The position numbers were made by a program, and so were the translations under genes. The notes beneath the pieces were generated by a model. It saw only the letters and a program-made list of their open reading frames with translations. It ran no database searches and was not told the DNA's origin. A DNA stretch of 64,000 bases from Dasypus novemcinctus (Eukaryota > Chordata > Mammalia > Cingulata > Dasypodidae). Each line of letters starts with the position of its first letter. The first letter of the stretch is position 1. Of the stretch, positions 45,591-57,179 are shown piece after piece. Where the stretch lies: contig NC_080678.1 of the NCBI RefSeq assembly GCF_030445035.2, forward strand, positions 116,689,947 to 116,753,946, given 5' to 3'.

Positions 45591-45706
45591 GTCATGTGCT
45601 CAGTCCACGGCCACATGCGGAATCTGACACTGGATGGGGGCGCATCCCCCAGGTGTGTATTTGCTCGTGTGAGGCCGCAAGGCTGCCCCTGAGGTCTGAC
45701 ACCCCC

Positions 45707-46224
45707 TGTTGCTGATTTCCTATAGATTCTTGGTTATGTTAAGAAAATGAGAGACGAGAAATGGGAGAAAACAACAGATTATGGGCCCCAGGCAGAGCTA
45801 AAAAGGGGTGAAAAGGGCTGGTTTATAGACTACAAGTCCCTGTTGCAGGTTACAAGTCCCCAGGTCCACTTGAGAGCTAATTCGGGCAGGGAGAGAAAGG
45901 GCAAAACAGGCCGTTTAGTCTCTGCACTGCCCTTTCAAGCATTAATTATTCTGCCTCTTTGCTAATGCCAGGGGAGGAGCCTCCGTTGCTTGCAGTTTTG
46001 ATTGGTTACCCCGCCTGCCAATCCCCCGGGGGCCCAATGACAAGGCCCCTTGCTAATATCTAGGGCTTTTCCTTGACCCCGGATGAAATCCCGCTCTGAA
46101 TGGGGGGTTCTCATGGGGTTCTTCCAGCAGCCGTCTTGTGGGGTCTCCATGGCCACGTTTCACGGCCGTGGTTTCCTGCCAGGCCCCAGGTTTGTCTTTT
46201 CATTCCCTAAACTAGCCTGCCTCA
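45707..46224 (-). repeat. LTR of the tRNA-Arg-type ERV, copy 2 (likely 3' LTR)
   Basis: Closely related along its length to 54275-54860 but missing the segment carrying the AATAAA of that copy. Ends are TGTTGC and GCCTCA on the + strand. Its position left of env-like sequence on the - strand suits a 3' LTR. A matching target duplication with the 54275 copy was not found. Confidence 0.78.
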
Positions 46225-47059
46225 ACTCCCCCTCAGGGTTTACACCTTTACTCTTAAGGGGTGCTGAAGGAGGTCATCTTTCTCCTGTAACTGCATCCTG
46301 CTGGGGAGGGGCAGTAGGGCCTGCCTGACAAGGTGCAAACCCTTCCTGCTATTCTGTCGTGGTTGGGGGAAGACGAGTCTGGCACCGTGGGTGGAGCTGG
46401 ATGAAATTCCCATGTGGCTAACAAGGTGTTGATTTTGCAAGATACAAACAGAATTTTGAGGATCTAGGTCCCATTAAAAGGCTCCTGGACCACAAGAGTA
46501 GAAAAGACCAGGTGCCTGCAAAGGCTGCATCCTCCCACAGTTGGTGGGTTTTACCTTACAGGTTTTGAATGCTGTCTAGGACTATTCCAGAATGATTTAC
46601 ATAGAGACAGCACTCCTCCTTAAGGAGCAGACGTGCTCCTTCCTGTGCTGCTGTTAGCATGCCAAGTGTCCTGTGGTTTTGCAGCACCACAGCATAAGCA
46701 AGTCTGCTGTTGTAGAGCTTCTAAGCCTGCCTAGCTTGTTTTATGCTGTTAATTAGCTGTAGAGAGTGACTGTAATAGACAGTGGGGTTTGATATAAATT
46801 GCCAATCCTGTTTTCCATGGTGGCGGTTATGCCTGAGAGCTAAGAGGGGGATGAGAAGAGGCATTGCCCTTTAAGTTATTGTATATAGTGAAATTGTAGG
46901 ATATGAAAACAGACAAGATTTCGTAAGGGGTGCGTGGCTTGTACTCCCCCTGGCAATAGGTGTTTGGGCTAGAGTTAGAGGGAACATATGGCCTTGGCAC
47001 AGACACTGCTTAGCTTTGTCTCTTGAGGTATTTCAGGCTGTCCAGTTACTGGTACTCTT

Positions 47060-47425
47060 TTTTTTTTTTTTTTAATATTTATTTATTTAACTCCCCCCCT
47101 CCCCCAGTTGTCTGTTCTCTGTGTCTATTGTCTGCGTCTTGTTTCTTTGTCCGCTTCTGTTGTCGTCACTGGCACAGGAAGTGTGGGCGGCGCCATTCCT
47201 GGGCAGGCTGCATTTTCTTTCACACTGGGCAGCTCTCCTTACATGCACACTCCTTGCGCGTGGGGCTCCCCTAGGCGGGGGACACCCCTGCGTGGCAGGG
47301 CACTTCTTGCGCACATCAGCACTACGCATGGGCGAGCTCCACACGGGTCAAGGAGGCCCGGGGTTTGAACCGCGGACCTTCCATGTGGTAGACAGACACC
47401 CTCACCACTGGGCCAAGTCCGCTTC
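47060..47425 (-). mobile_element. DAS-type SINE, youngest copy
   Basis: Perfect 18-bp target duplication CCAGTTACTGGTACTCTT (47042-47059 and 47426-47443). T-run, (TTTA)n, tail, and a head with B box near 47371-47381. CpG content is high and it closely resembles the copy at 3448. Confidence 0.95.
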
Positions 47426-47685
47426 CCAGTTACTGGTACTCTTAACGTCCCATGAGGTGCTTCTGGTGAGCTGGCACTTCCCTTGGGTAGCTGGCTTCAC
47501 TTGAGATAAGTGCACACAGCTGGCAATTCCTTTAATAATGTGGGAATGATCAGAACTACAGAGTAAGGTTCCTTCCGCTTTGGCTCTAATTGAGAAGGGA
47601 GGCTTGTTTCCTTGACAGGTTTTGATTAGAACCTGCTTTCTAGGTCCTGGGTGAGGAAAGGTTGCCCATGGACCATCTTGAGGGG

Positions 47686-48261
47686 TGAAGCAGTTTGATA
47701 TGGTTCATTGAATTCCAAAAATAGATATTGGATTATGTTCGTAAACTGGTCTTGTACTTGAGCATGATTATATTATTAGGGCTTTGATTGGGCTAGGTCA
47801 GTAGGGTGTTGTGTCCCCACCCCTTGGTGGGTGGGTACTCACAGATAAAAGGCATGACAAAGGACAGAGGTGGAGGTTTTGATGTTGGAGTTTTAATGCT
47901 GGAGTTTTGAGCTGGAGCCCAGGAAGTGAACACGCAGGAGAACACAAAGGAATAGAGGTGACTCTTCATACATGGCAGAAGCCCCAAGGAGAGAGACAGA
48001 GCCATTTGCCAGATAGTCTGCAGCTGGCCTTGTGGAGTGAGCACAGCAGCTGAGCCTGGGAAGAGAGGAACCAGGAGACCTGAATCCTGGCAGACATCAG
48101 CAGACATCTTGCCCCAACACATGGCAACAGACTTTAATGAGGGAAGTAACTTATACTTTATGAACTGGTAATTGTAAGCTTCTACCCCAAATAAATACCC
48201 TTTATAAAAATCAACTGATTTCTTGTGTTTTGCTTCAGCACTCCTTTAGCTGACTCAGACA
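47686..48261 (+). mobile_element. Solo LTR of the TGTAGCAG...AATACA family, copy 4
   Basis: Starts TGAAGCAGTTTGATATGG and ends TGACTCAGACA. Flanks AGGGG and GGGGG are a near 5-bp duplication. AATAAATACCC lies near the 3' end. Confidence 0.82.
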
Positions 48262-48468
48262 GGGGGCTAAGCTGAGTCTTAGCCACCTCGTTTGCTGTTT
48301 CCCTTCTGGTGGAAGGTGCTTTGCCCTGGCAGGATGGCATGGGGGTCTACCAGTCCTCCCCAGGGTACGAGTGTGACAGATTCTGGAATAAAGGCCAGGA
48401 GGGAGACCTGGGCTAAGCATGTTCATTAACTACTTAGGAAATGAAGTTTACCAGGACCTTGAACATGT

Positions 48469-49035
48469 TCAATATCCCTCTGCATATGATCTAGAATAGG
48501 AAAGAATCATAATCATCATGATATAGGTACAGTACTTAATACTAATCAAGGGACCAAGTTCCTCTTTGAGTTGCCATTTAATAAATCTAAGCTCCAGGTT
48601 TACAATACCATACACATTATCTCTCCATGGGAGCAGGCCATAAAGCCAATTGTGTTTAAGTTCTCCTTGCAGTATTCTGGTGCTCACTGCTCCACTTGTT
48701 ATGTCCTTCACACAGCCAGCATGCTGCAGCATCATTGACCCTAGAGAGAAGCTAGGAAGGTAGGTTCCAGTACTCCACTGGCCTGGTGCACTGGTCTTTG
48801 GCACTATGAAACAAAGCCAGCCTGGAGGCAATGTCCATTATACATCTGGCCTTATCCAGCCATTGTTGGCTGTTGCAAGAGCCCAGAACTGCATCATACT
48901 CTCCATCCACTTCAGGAGCACAACCAGAGATGTAGTAGATACCTTTATTGTTTTAGGGGTCAGTGACCAACCTGGCCAATAACTCAAATGGAGAGGAACC
49001 ATGCAGTGTACTGAAAGTCTGGTTTGAATGTACAA
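48469..49035 (-). pseudogene. env: ERV env-like (surface subunit) remnant
   Basis: Two frames (48838-49035 and 48469-48831) follow one another on the - strand in the same reading frame, separated by a stop at 48835-48837. After the stop come a P-P-G-W segment and, about 30 residues later, a T-Y-L-P segment, a layout seen in surface subunits of class I ERV envelopes. The context (left LTR, - strand) agrees. The assignment is by motif only; no fusion peptide or transmembrane anchor was identified. Confidence 0.4.
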
Positions 49036-49374
49036 GAGAATTTGACAATACTGAAGTCTATCTCTTAATTTTCATACACTTTCTAAACACTTACAATGCA
49101 GTTTAAATATACCAGATGAACTTAACTTTTTAGTACTTTGCTTTTTACTTCTATACCTTTACCATGATGGCATCAATTAACAGGTATTTTACTTTAACAG
49201 TACAGGAAAACTACTTCATTATTTTATGAAAACTGATTCCCAATGAAATCAAGATCATCTTTGCTTACCACCAGTTGAATATGCAGATTGAGGTGGCCTC
49301 TGACAGGTTTCCTCCTATGAAGTTACTTTTGTCATTAATATCAATTTAGGTTTCTAATTAGTAATGGCTTCCTG

Positions 49375-49450
49375 GGGGGTGAGAGGGGTGGGGGTATATG
49401 GGGACCTCATATTTTTTTAATGTAACATTAAAAAAATAAAGACAAAAAAT
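49375..49450 (+). mobile_element. 3' tip of the G-rich-tailed retroposon family
   Basis: CCTGGGGGGTGAGAGGGGTG, then GGGGACCTCATATTTTTTTA and an A-rich tail, matching the 3' ends at 62010-62090 and 62580-62660. Confidence 0.65.
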
Positions 49451-51160
49451 TTAAAATTTTAAAAAAGCAATCCTTAGTTGAAAGTAAAAATGAAACAAAT
49501 GAGCCCAAATGCTATCCACTTGGTGGCTAATCATACAGCGGAACTATCCCAGGTGACTTTAAAGCATAATAAACCATTAAGGATGTATTCTCAGGACTGA
49601 AAGAGTTACTTTAAAAATCAAACTGTTTTCAGTAACCAATTTGTTGGTGGCAATGTTGTATTGTGGGATAAACCAAATAGGAGTAATTAAGATGGTAATT
49701 GAAGCTGAAATCTTTGGCATTTATATTAGATGTAAGCCTGATGAAGTTAAATAAGCATCATATAGCTCTGAAAAAAAAAAAGTACTGGCTTCCTGGAATT
49801 AGCCATTTCAATGCTTTAGTTTAGAGGAAAACTCCTTATAATTAACCATAACCACATAGACTAGTTACTTTACCTTAAAATAAGCTTATTAAATTACAAT
49901 TAGCAATGAATGAAATTTAATTCATCCATTTAAAAGAGAGCAGATCTACATTTTTAAATTTCATTAGACATGAACGTAATGACATTGAGCACCTTAAAAA
50001 TTAATACATAAATGCTAATTTATTTACTTGGTATTTTATAAACCTAGGGAGATAACACCTAAGCTAAATAAACTTGAAACTGTGAAAAATCTTAAAAGCA
50101 TACTGATTGCTAGGTTCTGGAATAATTATGATTGTTTACTTTTAAAGATCTTTCTATAGCTTTCAAAGACTTTACTTATTGAAATTTGGTAATAGGATTA
50201 TTAACCACAGTTATTTTAAGGCATTAAAAGGTTTAAATTGGGAATTACAGGAAAACTCATTCTTAATTCCCCAGTCTAGAAGATAGAGTTTTAATCTGTC
50301 CCACCTCATCCTTCCACCACAGTTCTTGCAAAGAGAGGGCCCTGTGGGTCAGGCAAGTTAGAGTTTAGGAAAAACTTTTTCCTTTCCAAATAGTTTCTAT
50401 ATTTAGATTTCTATGTGACCCTCCCATCCTTCTCAGCCTAATTTGGGCTCCAGGAATACTTATTCACATGTATAACAGCATATTTGATTTTATACTTTGA
50501 ATAGAGCTTTTTTAAGAATTTTCATTTGTTAACTTAATATTACTATCTCAGTGTATGAAGATATATACTGATCAATTAGGCAGACATGAATAGAATTTGA
50601 CATAGAAACACACAACTCATTGTTATGATTTTCATTTTCTTACAAAGTAAGTTTAACTGTAAAATAACACTTAAAAGATCTCTTGAAGGCTATTTCTAAT
50701 TAATTTGCATTGTGACTATGCAGTTTTGCACAGGTTTTGTTCTTTAATTATTGGCTTATAACCAAAAATATCCCAATGTTTTAAGGTACACTTTTCCTTT
50801 ACTTCAGAACTTTGCTTATTTCCCACTTTGACTTTGGTAGACCTTAGATGAAGAACACTACTTCCAGTATATGCTCTCCGAGGTCATTGTAGTCTCAGGG
50901 AAGCCTCATTTTTCTCATGACTTGCTGTTTTTAGGAATCCCAACACTAGATGTGGGAGGCTTCCCCAACTTCGCAGTCCTTGGAGATAACAGGACTCTGG
51001 TGGCTGCTAGACTGGAAGAGTGGACATTCAACTCTGAGGGTCAAGAATTCTCTCAGGCAGCAATTTAGTCCACACTTGGAGCCATTGGAGAAAGAAGGGT
51101 CACTAGGAATGTCTTAGGTTTGCTTTCTCCTGAGCCATAGGGGACAGAAGTTGTCATGAA

Positions 51161-51340
51161 ATAACAATAAGCAAAGGCAAGGGGTGAGGCTAGACCTGGA
51201 GTAACCATAAACAAAGGCAAACTCAGTTTATAATTATCACAAAAGCTGAAGTCTAAGGGCTAGGTGAAACTAGTTACAAAATAACCATAATCAAAGGTAA
51301 GTTTAGTTTAAGATTGCCATGACAATAGCTGAAGTCTAGG
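51161..51340 (+). repeat. Short tandem block, units of 40 and 80 bp
   Basis: ATAAC(C/A)ATAA followed by (A/T/G)CAAAGG occurs at 51161, 51201 and 51281. The last two units share a further TTTAGTTTA...GCTGAAGTCTA part. Confidence 0.5.
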
Positions 51341-51402
51341 CTACATCCACCCAGTTATAGAAATTTCAGGTATTATCCTTCTTTGTAACATAAAGGCATC
51401 TA

Positions 51403-51754
51403 GGGGAAGCAGATATGGCTCAAGTGATTGGGCTCCTGTCTACCATATGGGAGGTCCAGTGTTCAATTCCTGGGGCCTCCTTGTGTAGGCAAGCTGGCCC
51501 ATGCAGTGAGCTGGCCTGCACAGGAGTGCTGCCCCATCAAGATGATGCAACAAAAAGAGACACAGAGGAAAAAAAAAATGAGAGATGCTGCAGACCAGGG
51601 AGCTGAGGTGGCACAGGAGTTTGAGCACCTCTCTCCCACTCTGGAAGGTTGCAGGATTGGTTTCTGGTGCCACCTATAGAGAAGACAAGGAGACACGGAA
51701 GAATGCACAGCAAATGGATATGGGAGGGGTTGTAAATAAATAAATCTTTTTAAA
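51403..51754 (+). mobile_element. Dimeric DAS-related SINE with two tRNA-like heads
   Basis: The first head (51403-51480) is DAS-like. After an A-rich linker (51568-51579) a second tRNA-like module follows (51600-51675) with GGTGGCACAGG and a B-box-like AGGATTGGTTTCTGG. Target duplication AAAGGCAT(C/T)TA lies at 51392-51402 and 51755-51765. Confidence 0.75.
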
Positions 51755-51769
51755 AAAGGCATTTATATA

Positions 51770-54251
51770 ATGATCTTAACTCTTAGTTACAGTTTCTAAT
51801 AAGTTTTTACTTTAAAGGAAATTGGGTACTTTTATTAACTAAGTCATAAGAATTTTATTAGTAACAGCTTTGCTAAGTTTTTCTGCTTTTCTAGCAGTTA
51901 GACCAGTTTCACTGTGATTTATACATCAAATCCAATTGCAATACAATATTGACATTTAAAGATTCATTTTTAGGTTAACATTCACCGTTATCCAATTTGT
52001 AACTGGTGAATCAAAAATTTTGTTTTCTAGGCACAAGCAGACTGATAAACACAGATTTAAAAGTTAAACACAAAGTTAAGCACAGATTAAAACAGAATTT
52101 TATACCCTCAGCATTTTCTAGGAACTTTTTAATCTTAATTGATGACAGATGAGGAGTTTAGTAAATGGCTTAGCTCTTGATCCCCATTCACATCCCTTAT
52201 TAGGCACAACTGAGTTTAAAACTGAGAAGGCTGATTCTAAAAGGGAATCAATGAAAGTTTGAGGTGCATTTTCTCATTTTCTTTAAGGAGACATGGTCAC
52301 GTGGCTTCTGGCCCTCAGATCTCTCTCTTCTCTTTTAACAGGTGTAGCACTTTGATATGGTTTATGAATTCCAAAAATAGATATTGGATCATGTTTGTAA
52401 ACTGGTCTGTATCTGCGCATGATTAAATTATGATTAGGGCTTTGATTGGGGCACATCAGTAGGACACTGAATCCCCACTTCCTTGGGGGGTAAGATCACA
52501 GATAGAACTATATAGCAGAGCAGAGAAGTTAGTTGGAGTTTTGATGCTGGAGTTTTGAGCTGGAGCCTGGGAAGTAAACACACAGAGGTGCAGTGCAGCT
52601 GAGCCCAGAGAAAATCAAGCCTTGAGGAGAAAGACAGAACTGGTTGCCTGAGAGTCTGCAGCTGGTCTAGTGCAGAAAACAGAGGAGATGAGCCTGGAGA
52701 GAAATGAACCCCAGGAAGAGAGGAACCCAGGAAGCCTGAACCCTGGCAGACTTCAGCAGCCATCTTGCTCCAACACGTGGCAAAGACTTTGGTGAGGGAA
52801 GTAAATTATACTTTATGGCTTGGTAACTGTAAGCTTTTATCCCAAATAAATACCCTATATAAAAAACAACCAATTTCTGGTATTTTGCATCAGTACCCCT
52901 TTGGCTGACTGATACAACAGGTTTTACTGGAATTCAGGGTCCTATTCAGAGGCTGCTTTTGGCTATACAGTGGCCAAGTAGACCAGCAGTAGCAAGTTTT
53001 CCCAGTCTCTGAGAAGACAGCCCTATGGGGAGCCTGCTGGTAGGTTAGCGACCATGCCTATTATTCTAGGAAGAATGAAGAAGCACCTTTAAGCTGACTG
53101 ACCTGGTGTCCCAGAGTCTAAATCTGATTAAAAATTTTTACCACTCCAAATCATTTGGAGCTGCTTCTCTGGTCTCAACATCCTGAGAATTTAATCCAGA
53201 GCCCTGTCCACAGGCACCCCATGGCCAACCTAGGTCTTGGGAGATGCCTGAATCCCAAATTCAGGCCAAATCACTGAAGCTGAATTTGTGGGAGACATTA
53301 GAAACAGCTACCCAAACTGAAGCACTCAATCCATTTAAGTCTTGGGGGATGTTTGGCTGCTCTCCAAACTAAAGTGATCAAGCACTTAAGTCTTGGGGGA
53401 CATCCAGAGTTACTGCCCCAATTCCCAGCACCCCTGGCATTCCAGGATCTAATCTTTGGGGACATTTGGCTGCTCTGGTTCCCACCACACTGGGAATTAT
53501 GGAGCCCTTGGGAGATGCCCAGACTAGATTCTGAACTGAGGCTACCAGGATGTGCACGGGATTCCTCCTGTAAAAGGGGCTAAGAAACCTCTTTTTCCAC
53601 CTCTTCTTAGAGAGGTCATAAGAAGTAGTCTTACTTTATGCCTCTACTGCCTGGGAGTTTCCCAGTTAAACCAGCCATCAAAGGCCTTTAAAAGATTGGA
53701 GATCCACTGTTCCAGCTAACAGGCCTTGGGGCCCTGAAGCAGCCTGAGACTGGGAGCAAAACTTCCCTAGCAAATGTATTTTTAGGTTCTAAGACATTAC
53801 AAAGCATTTTACAAACCTAAAATGAGAAATTCAGTAGTAGGAAGTGGGAAGATTAAGTGTGGAATTGTGGTGTTAGGGACAGCCCCTGGTGCATGACCCC
53901 CCCCCCCGGGAAAGGGATCACGGGCCACCCCATGGCACCCACCTTGGCCCTGCCTGCCACCACCTTCCCACTGCATATCAGACCAGGGAGCCAGTATGGT
54001 GGGTCGGAAGGTGGGCCAGTGAGGCTCAGATGTGTGGGGAGATGCAAGCCCTCAGTCCTCTGCCACGGCACTGCCACTGTGCCCCTGCCTCCTGGCCAGG
54101 GTCAGGTCAAGAGGTCCAACCCCATGACCCCCTCCCTCAGCCTGGACTTATGTCCTGTGGGGGCCCATAGGGGAACCCGCCTAAAATAGATAACCAAAAG
54201 AAGGCACTGAACAGGCTGTAATTCATAGTTTAGACTCACTAGTACCTCTTC
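51770..54251 (-). mobile_element. ERV internal remnant (tRNA-Arg-type ERV), leader/gag side
   Basis: Matches blocks of 24547-26391 and adjoins the PBS and LTR on its right. A solo LTR splits it at 52343-52916. It includes irregular repeats around TCTTGGGGGA(C/T)AT (53335-53480). No intact frame is recognised. Confidence 0.55.
52343..52916 (+). mobile_element. Solo LTR of the TGTAGCAG...AATACA family, copy 5
   Basis: Starts TGTAGCACTTTGATATGG and ends CTGACTGATACA, with a perfect 5-bp duplication ACAGG at 52338-52342 and 52917-52921. It contains AATAAATACCC. Confidence 0.9.
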
Positions 54252-54269
54252 CTCCTGGCTGGCTCACCA
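54252..54269 (-). other. Primer binding site, tRNA-Arg type
   Basis: Identical to the site at 26392-26409 (TGGTGAGCCAGCCAGGAG on the - strand), five bases from the LTR boundary. Confidence 0.78.
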
Positions 54270-54274
54270 AAGTA

Positions 54275-54860
54275 TGTTGCTGGATTTTCTCTAGGTTCTT
54301 GGTTATGTTACAAAAAAAGAATTTTAAGTACTTGCTGGTTTAGTTAGGCCAGTGGTTTATTAAGAAAATAAGAGAAGAGAAATGGGAGAAAATAACAGAT
54401 TGTGGGTCCAGGTATACTTATGGGTTGGTCCAGGCAGAGAGAGGAAAAGGGGGAAAAAAAGGGTAAAAAGGGCTGATTTACAGATTACAAGTCCCCAGGT
54501 CCACTTGAGTGCTAATCATGGCAGGGAAAGAAAGGGCAAAACAGGCAATTTGGTCTCTGAACTTTCTCTTTAAACCATTAATTACTCCACCCCTTTGCTA
54601 ATGTTGGGGGAGAAATCCCAGTAGTTTGCAGTTTTGATTGGTTATCCCACCTGTCAATCCCCCTGGAGGGCCCAATGACAAGTCCCCTTGAGAGTATCTG
54701 GGACTTTTCCTTGATCCCAGATGAAATCCTGTTCTGAATGGGGGTTTTGCGGGGTTCTTCCAGCAGCCGTCTTGTGGGGTCTCCATGGCCACGTTTCACG
54801 ACCCTGGTTTCCTGCTAGGTCCCAGATCTGTCTCTTCACTTCCTCATCTAGCCTGCCTCA
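54275..54860 (-). repeat. LTR of the tRNA-Arg-type ERV, copy 3 (5' LTR)
   Basis: On the - strand it starts TGAGGCAGGCTAG and ends CCAGCAACA, then the PBS. AATAAA occurs near 54357-54362 on the - strand. Inverted CCAAT (GATTGGTTA, 54637-54645) and GCCCAATGAC (54669-54678) boxes are conserved in the 45707 copy. Confidence 0.85.
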
Positions 54861-57175
54861 CTTGCCTGTCTTCTGGGCCATGTCTGTGCCATTGGTTGGC
54901 TCCAGCTTCAGTGATCCTCCCACACGGCTGGGGCTCCCACTTGAACTAGGTCTCTGACTGCAAATGCCCTTCCTGTAGAAAAGGCAGCCTGGTGATTGTG
55001 TTAGAAGTCCTTTAGGGAAATGTTGCCCACATGTTTGAATGGGACCAAAATTCAAATTCCAGCACAGGCCCCCTTCGTTTGAGTCCTTCTGCAGATTTTG
55101 CTGCACGCCACCCCCTAGTGTCCACCTGGGTCAGCTCTGGGACCCTGGTGGAAGGATGTGAGGGCCCTGGCCTCCTCCAGTGAGACGATAGGCCCACCTG
55201 GTGGAAGCACCTGTGCCCTTACTCCTGAGAGACTGGTCCTTCCGGCCCCTTCTCCATGCATGGTGGTCACAGCCGAGTGGGACTGATCTCACCAGGCAGC
55301 CTCAGGCCAGGACACCAAGTACGTCTGACATTGAACATCCCAGGGAGAAAAGCCAGAAGTCACCTCTGCAAGGTGAGGCTCCTTGGGAGGTGACCCAGGG
55401 AAGACCAGGCTGACGTCCCAAAGTGCTGCAAGACTTAGCCCCAATGGTGGGGAGGGGGTGCAAGAGGCGTCTGAAAGCCTGAGCTGCTGAGCGACAGCCC
55501 AGCATGCAGCTGGGGAACTTGGGTGTCAGGCCCTGGGAGAGGGGTGGTGCTAGAAGGGTTTCTAGTAGGGAGGTCAACCCCTGACAGAAACTTCTGGAAG
55601 AGCTCTGGAATAGGGTGCGGTGGGGATGGAAGGGGCAGAAGCAGAGGCAGGAACACCTCTGGGAAGGGAGTGGAGAGAGGAGGGCTGATGTGAGAGCCAC
55701 TCAGGAGGACTCCCTATGAGTGGACACTCTTTGTAAACTTTGAACAAGAGGCTCTGCAGACGACTAGCCAGACCCAGGCACTGGGGTAGGTGCACAGGAG
55801 AAGAGGTTGCCCTGCCTTGCATGTTGCTGTGGCTTGATCAGTTTCACAGATGGGGTCCTCCAGGCCCGTGGCCATATCAAGATGGAGCTGACCTGGGGTG
55901 GGGAGCAGGACAACTTAGGAGGAGGCTGGGGGGCGGTTGGGGGAGAAAGGATGAGGTGACCACACCCGGCATGAGTTGCCTCTCTGACCTGACGCCCATC
56001 TCCCTGCTCATTCTGTCTCAGTAACATAGGCTGGGCCAGGTCACCTGCAGAGCCGGCTCTAAAATTTTAGGAGGGAATTTAATTCTGGCCCAGAGTTCAG
56101 AAAGCACACAGCACTTGATCAAACTTTGAGGATGGGTGGGTTTTGACAGGTGGTCATGGGGAGAAGGGATACCACCCAAGTGGTTAGTGGGCAGAAGGTG
56201 GACAGTGTTTTAGATGGAAGTATTCTGCAGCTTGGACAAAATGTGAATTCCAAGAGGGACTATATCTATTCCCTCAATTTCACAGGACAGAAAGTTGGTC
56301 CAAGACAAACTGCCAGGCAGATGAAAATGTGTCTGCATTTTACAGCAAAGAGCTATTCAACAGTCACTGGGTGTCATTTAAAATGCAATTTGGAAGGAAA
56401 AGAAAATGCACAAGCTCTGTGGTTGCCATATGATTGGCCTAGACAAAGTGACTGGACATAGTGGGCCTTGTGTGACATTAGGCTCAGGGTCCACCTCCTC
56501 ATGGCTATCCAGCAAGCATTATCTAGGTACCTAGTATGTGCAGAAAAGTGATGGAGAAAATTCCATCTGCCCCTGGGACATGCCAGATGGGCACTGTGAG
56601 CAAAGGGACATTATACTGGGGCAGGGCAGCATGTGGAGGGTCAGTTATACTAGGGTGGAAATGGCCAGCTTCAATACACTGCCCTTGTGTCAACACAACT
56701 GACCCAAGAAATGAGATGCTTTAAAACAGGATGAACCCAGATAGACCCTCTCTCTTTGAATAAGGAAACCTGGGTTCTGGAAAGGCAAGCAGGAGTGGGG
56801 TCAAGGTTCCCAGGAAACCATGAGCAGAAACCTGGACACAGCTGGAACATTCATCATCGAGGGTGGGGGGCCTCTTATTTCCCCTCACACTTGTCTTCAC
56901 TCATCTATCCTCCCCTCGTTAACTACTTAATGAGTGCCTGCTTCATGCCAGTGTGTTCTAGGTGCACCCCACCATCCAGAATTGACAAATATTAACATTT
57001 TCTCATCTTTGTGTCATCATTTTATAATAAAAGAAAAACATTAGAGATGAAGTTGAAATTTTTTCTGTCCCCTAGGAATTTGGAATATGTACTTCCAGTC
57101 CAGGATGGTGTAATTTAACTTTAAGATAGAGCTTGTGTATAGCATCATTTTCTGTGGTGTTCAAATAAGTACTTA
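54861..57175. other. Mostly unique stretch, two short MIR-like pieces
   Basis: No exon is recognised. MIR-like fragments lie at about 56505-56545 and 56910-56980 (TTAATGAGTGCCTGCTTCAT then GTGTTCTAGGTGC). Confidence 0.45.
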
Positions 57176-57179
57176 GGAA

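Larger units (their letters stand above)
46225..49060 (-). mobile_element. ERV internal region, env side
   Basis: Low-complexity-free sequence with env-like frames near its right end (48469-49035), interrupted by a SINE (47060-47425) and an LTR (47686-48261). It lies between the LTR at 45707 and the AT-rich block beginning about 49060. Confidence 0.5.
49060..51390. other. AT-rich stretch, no gene seen
   Basis: Mostly unique AT-rich sequence. It includes a short retroposon end (49375-49450) and a small tandem block (51161-51340). It could be replaced or deleted pol of the surrounding ERV, but no pol motif is visible. Confidence 0.45.

Noticed and set aside
45106..45627. Proline-rich 173-codon frame
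   Set aside because: Product of the pyrimidine minisatellite, open in all three + frames.
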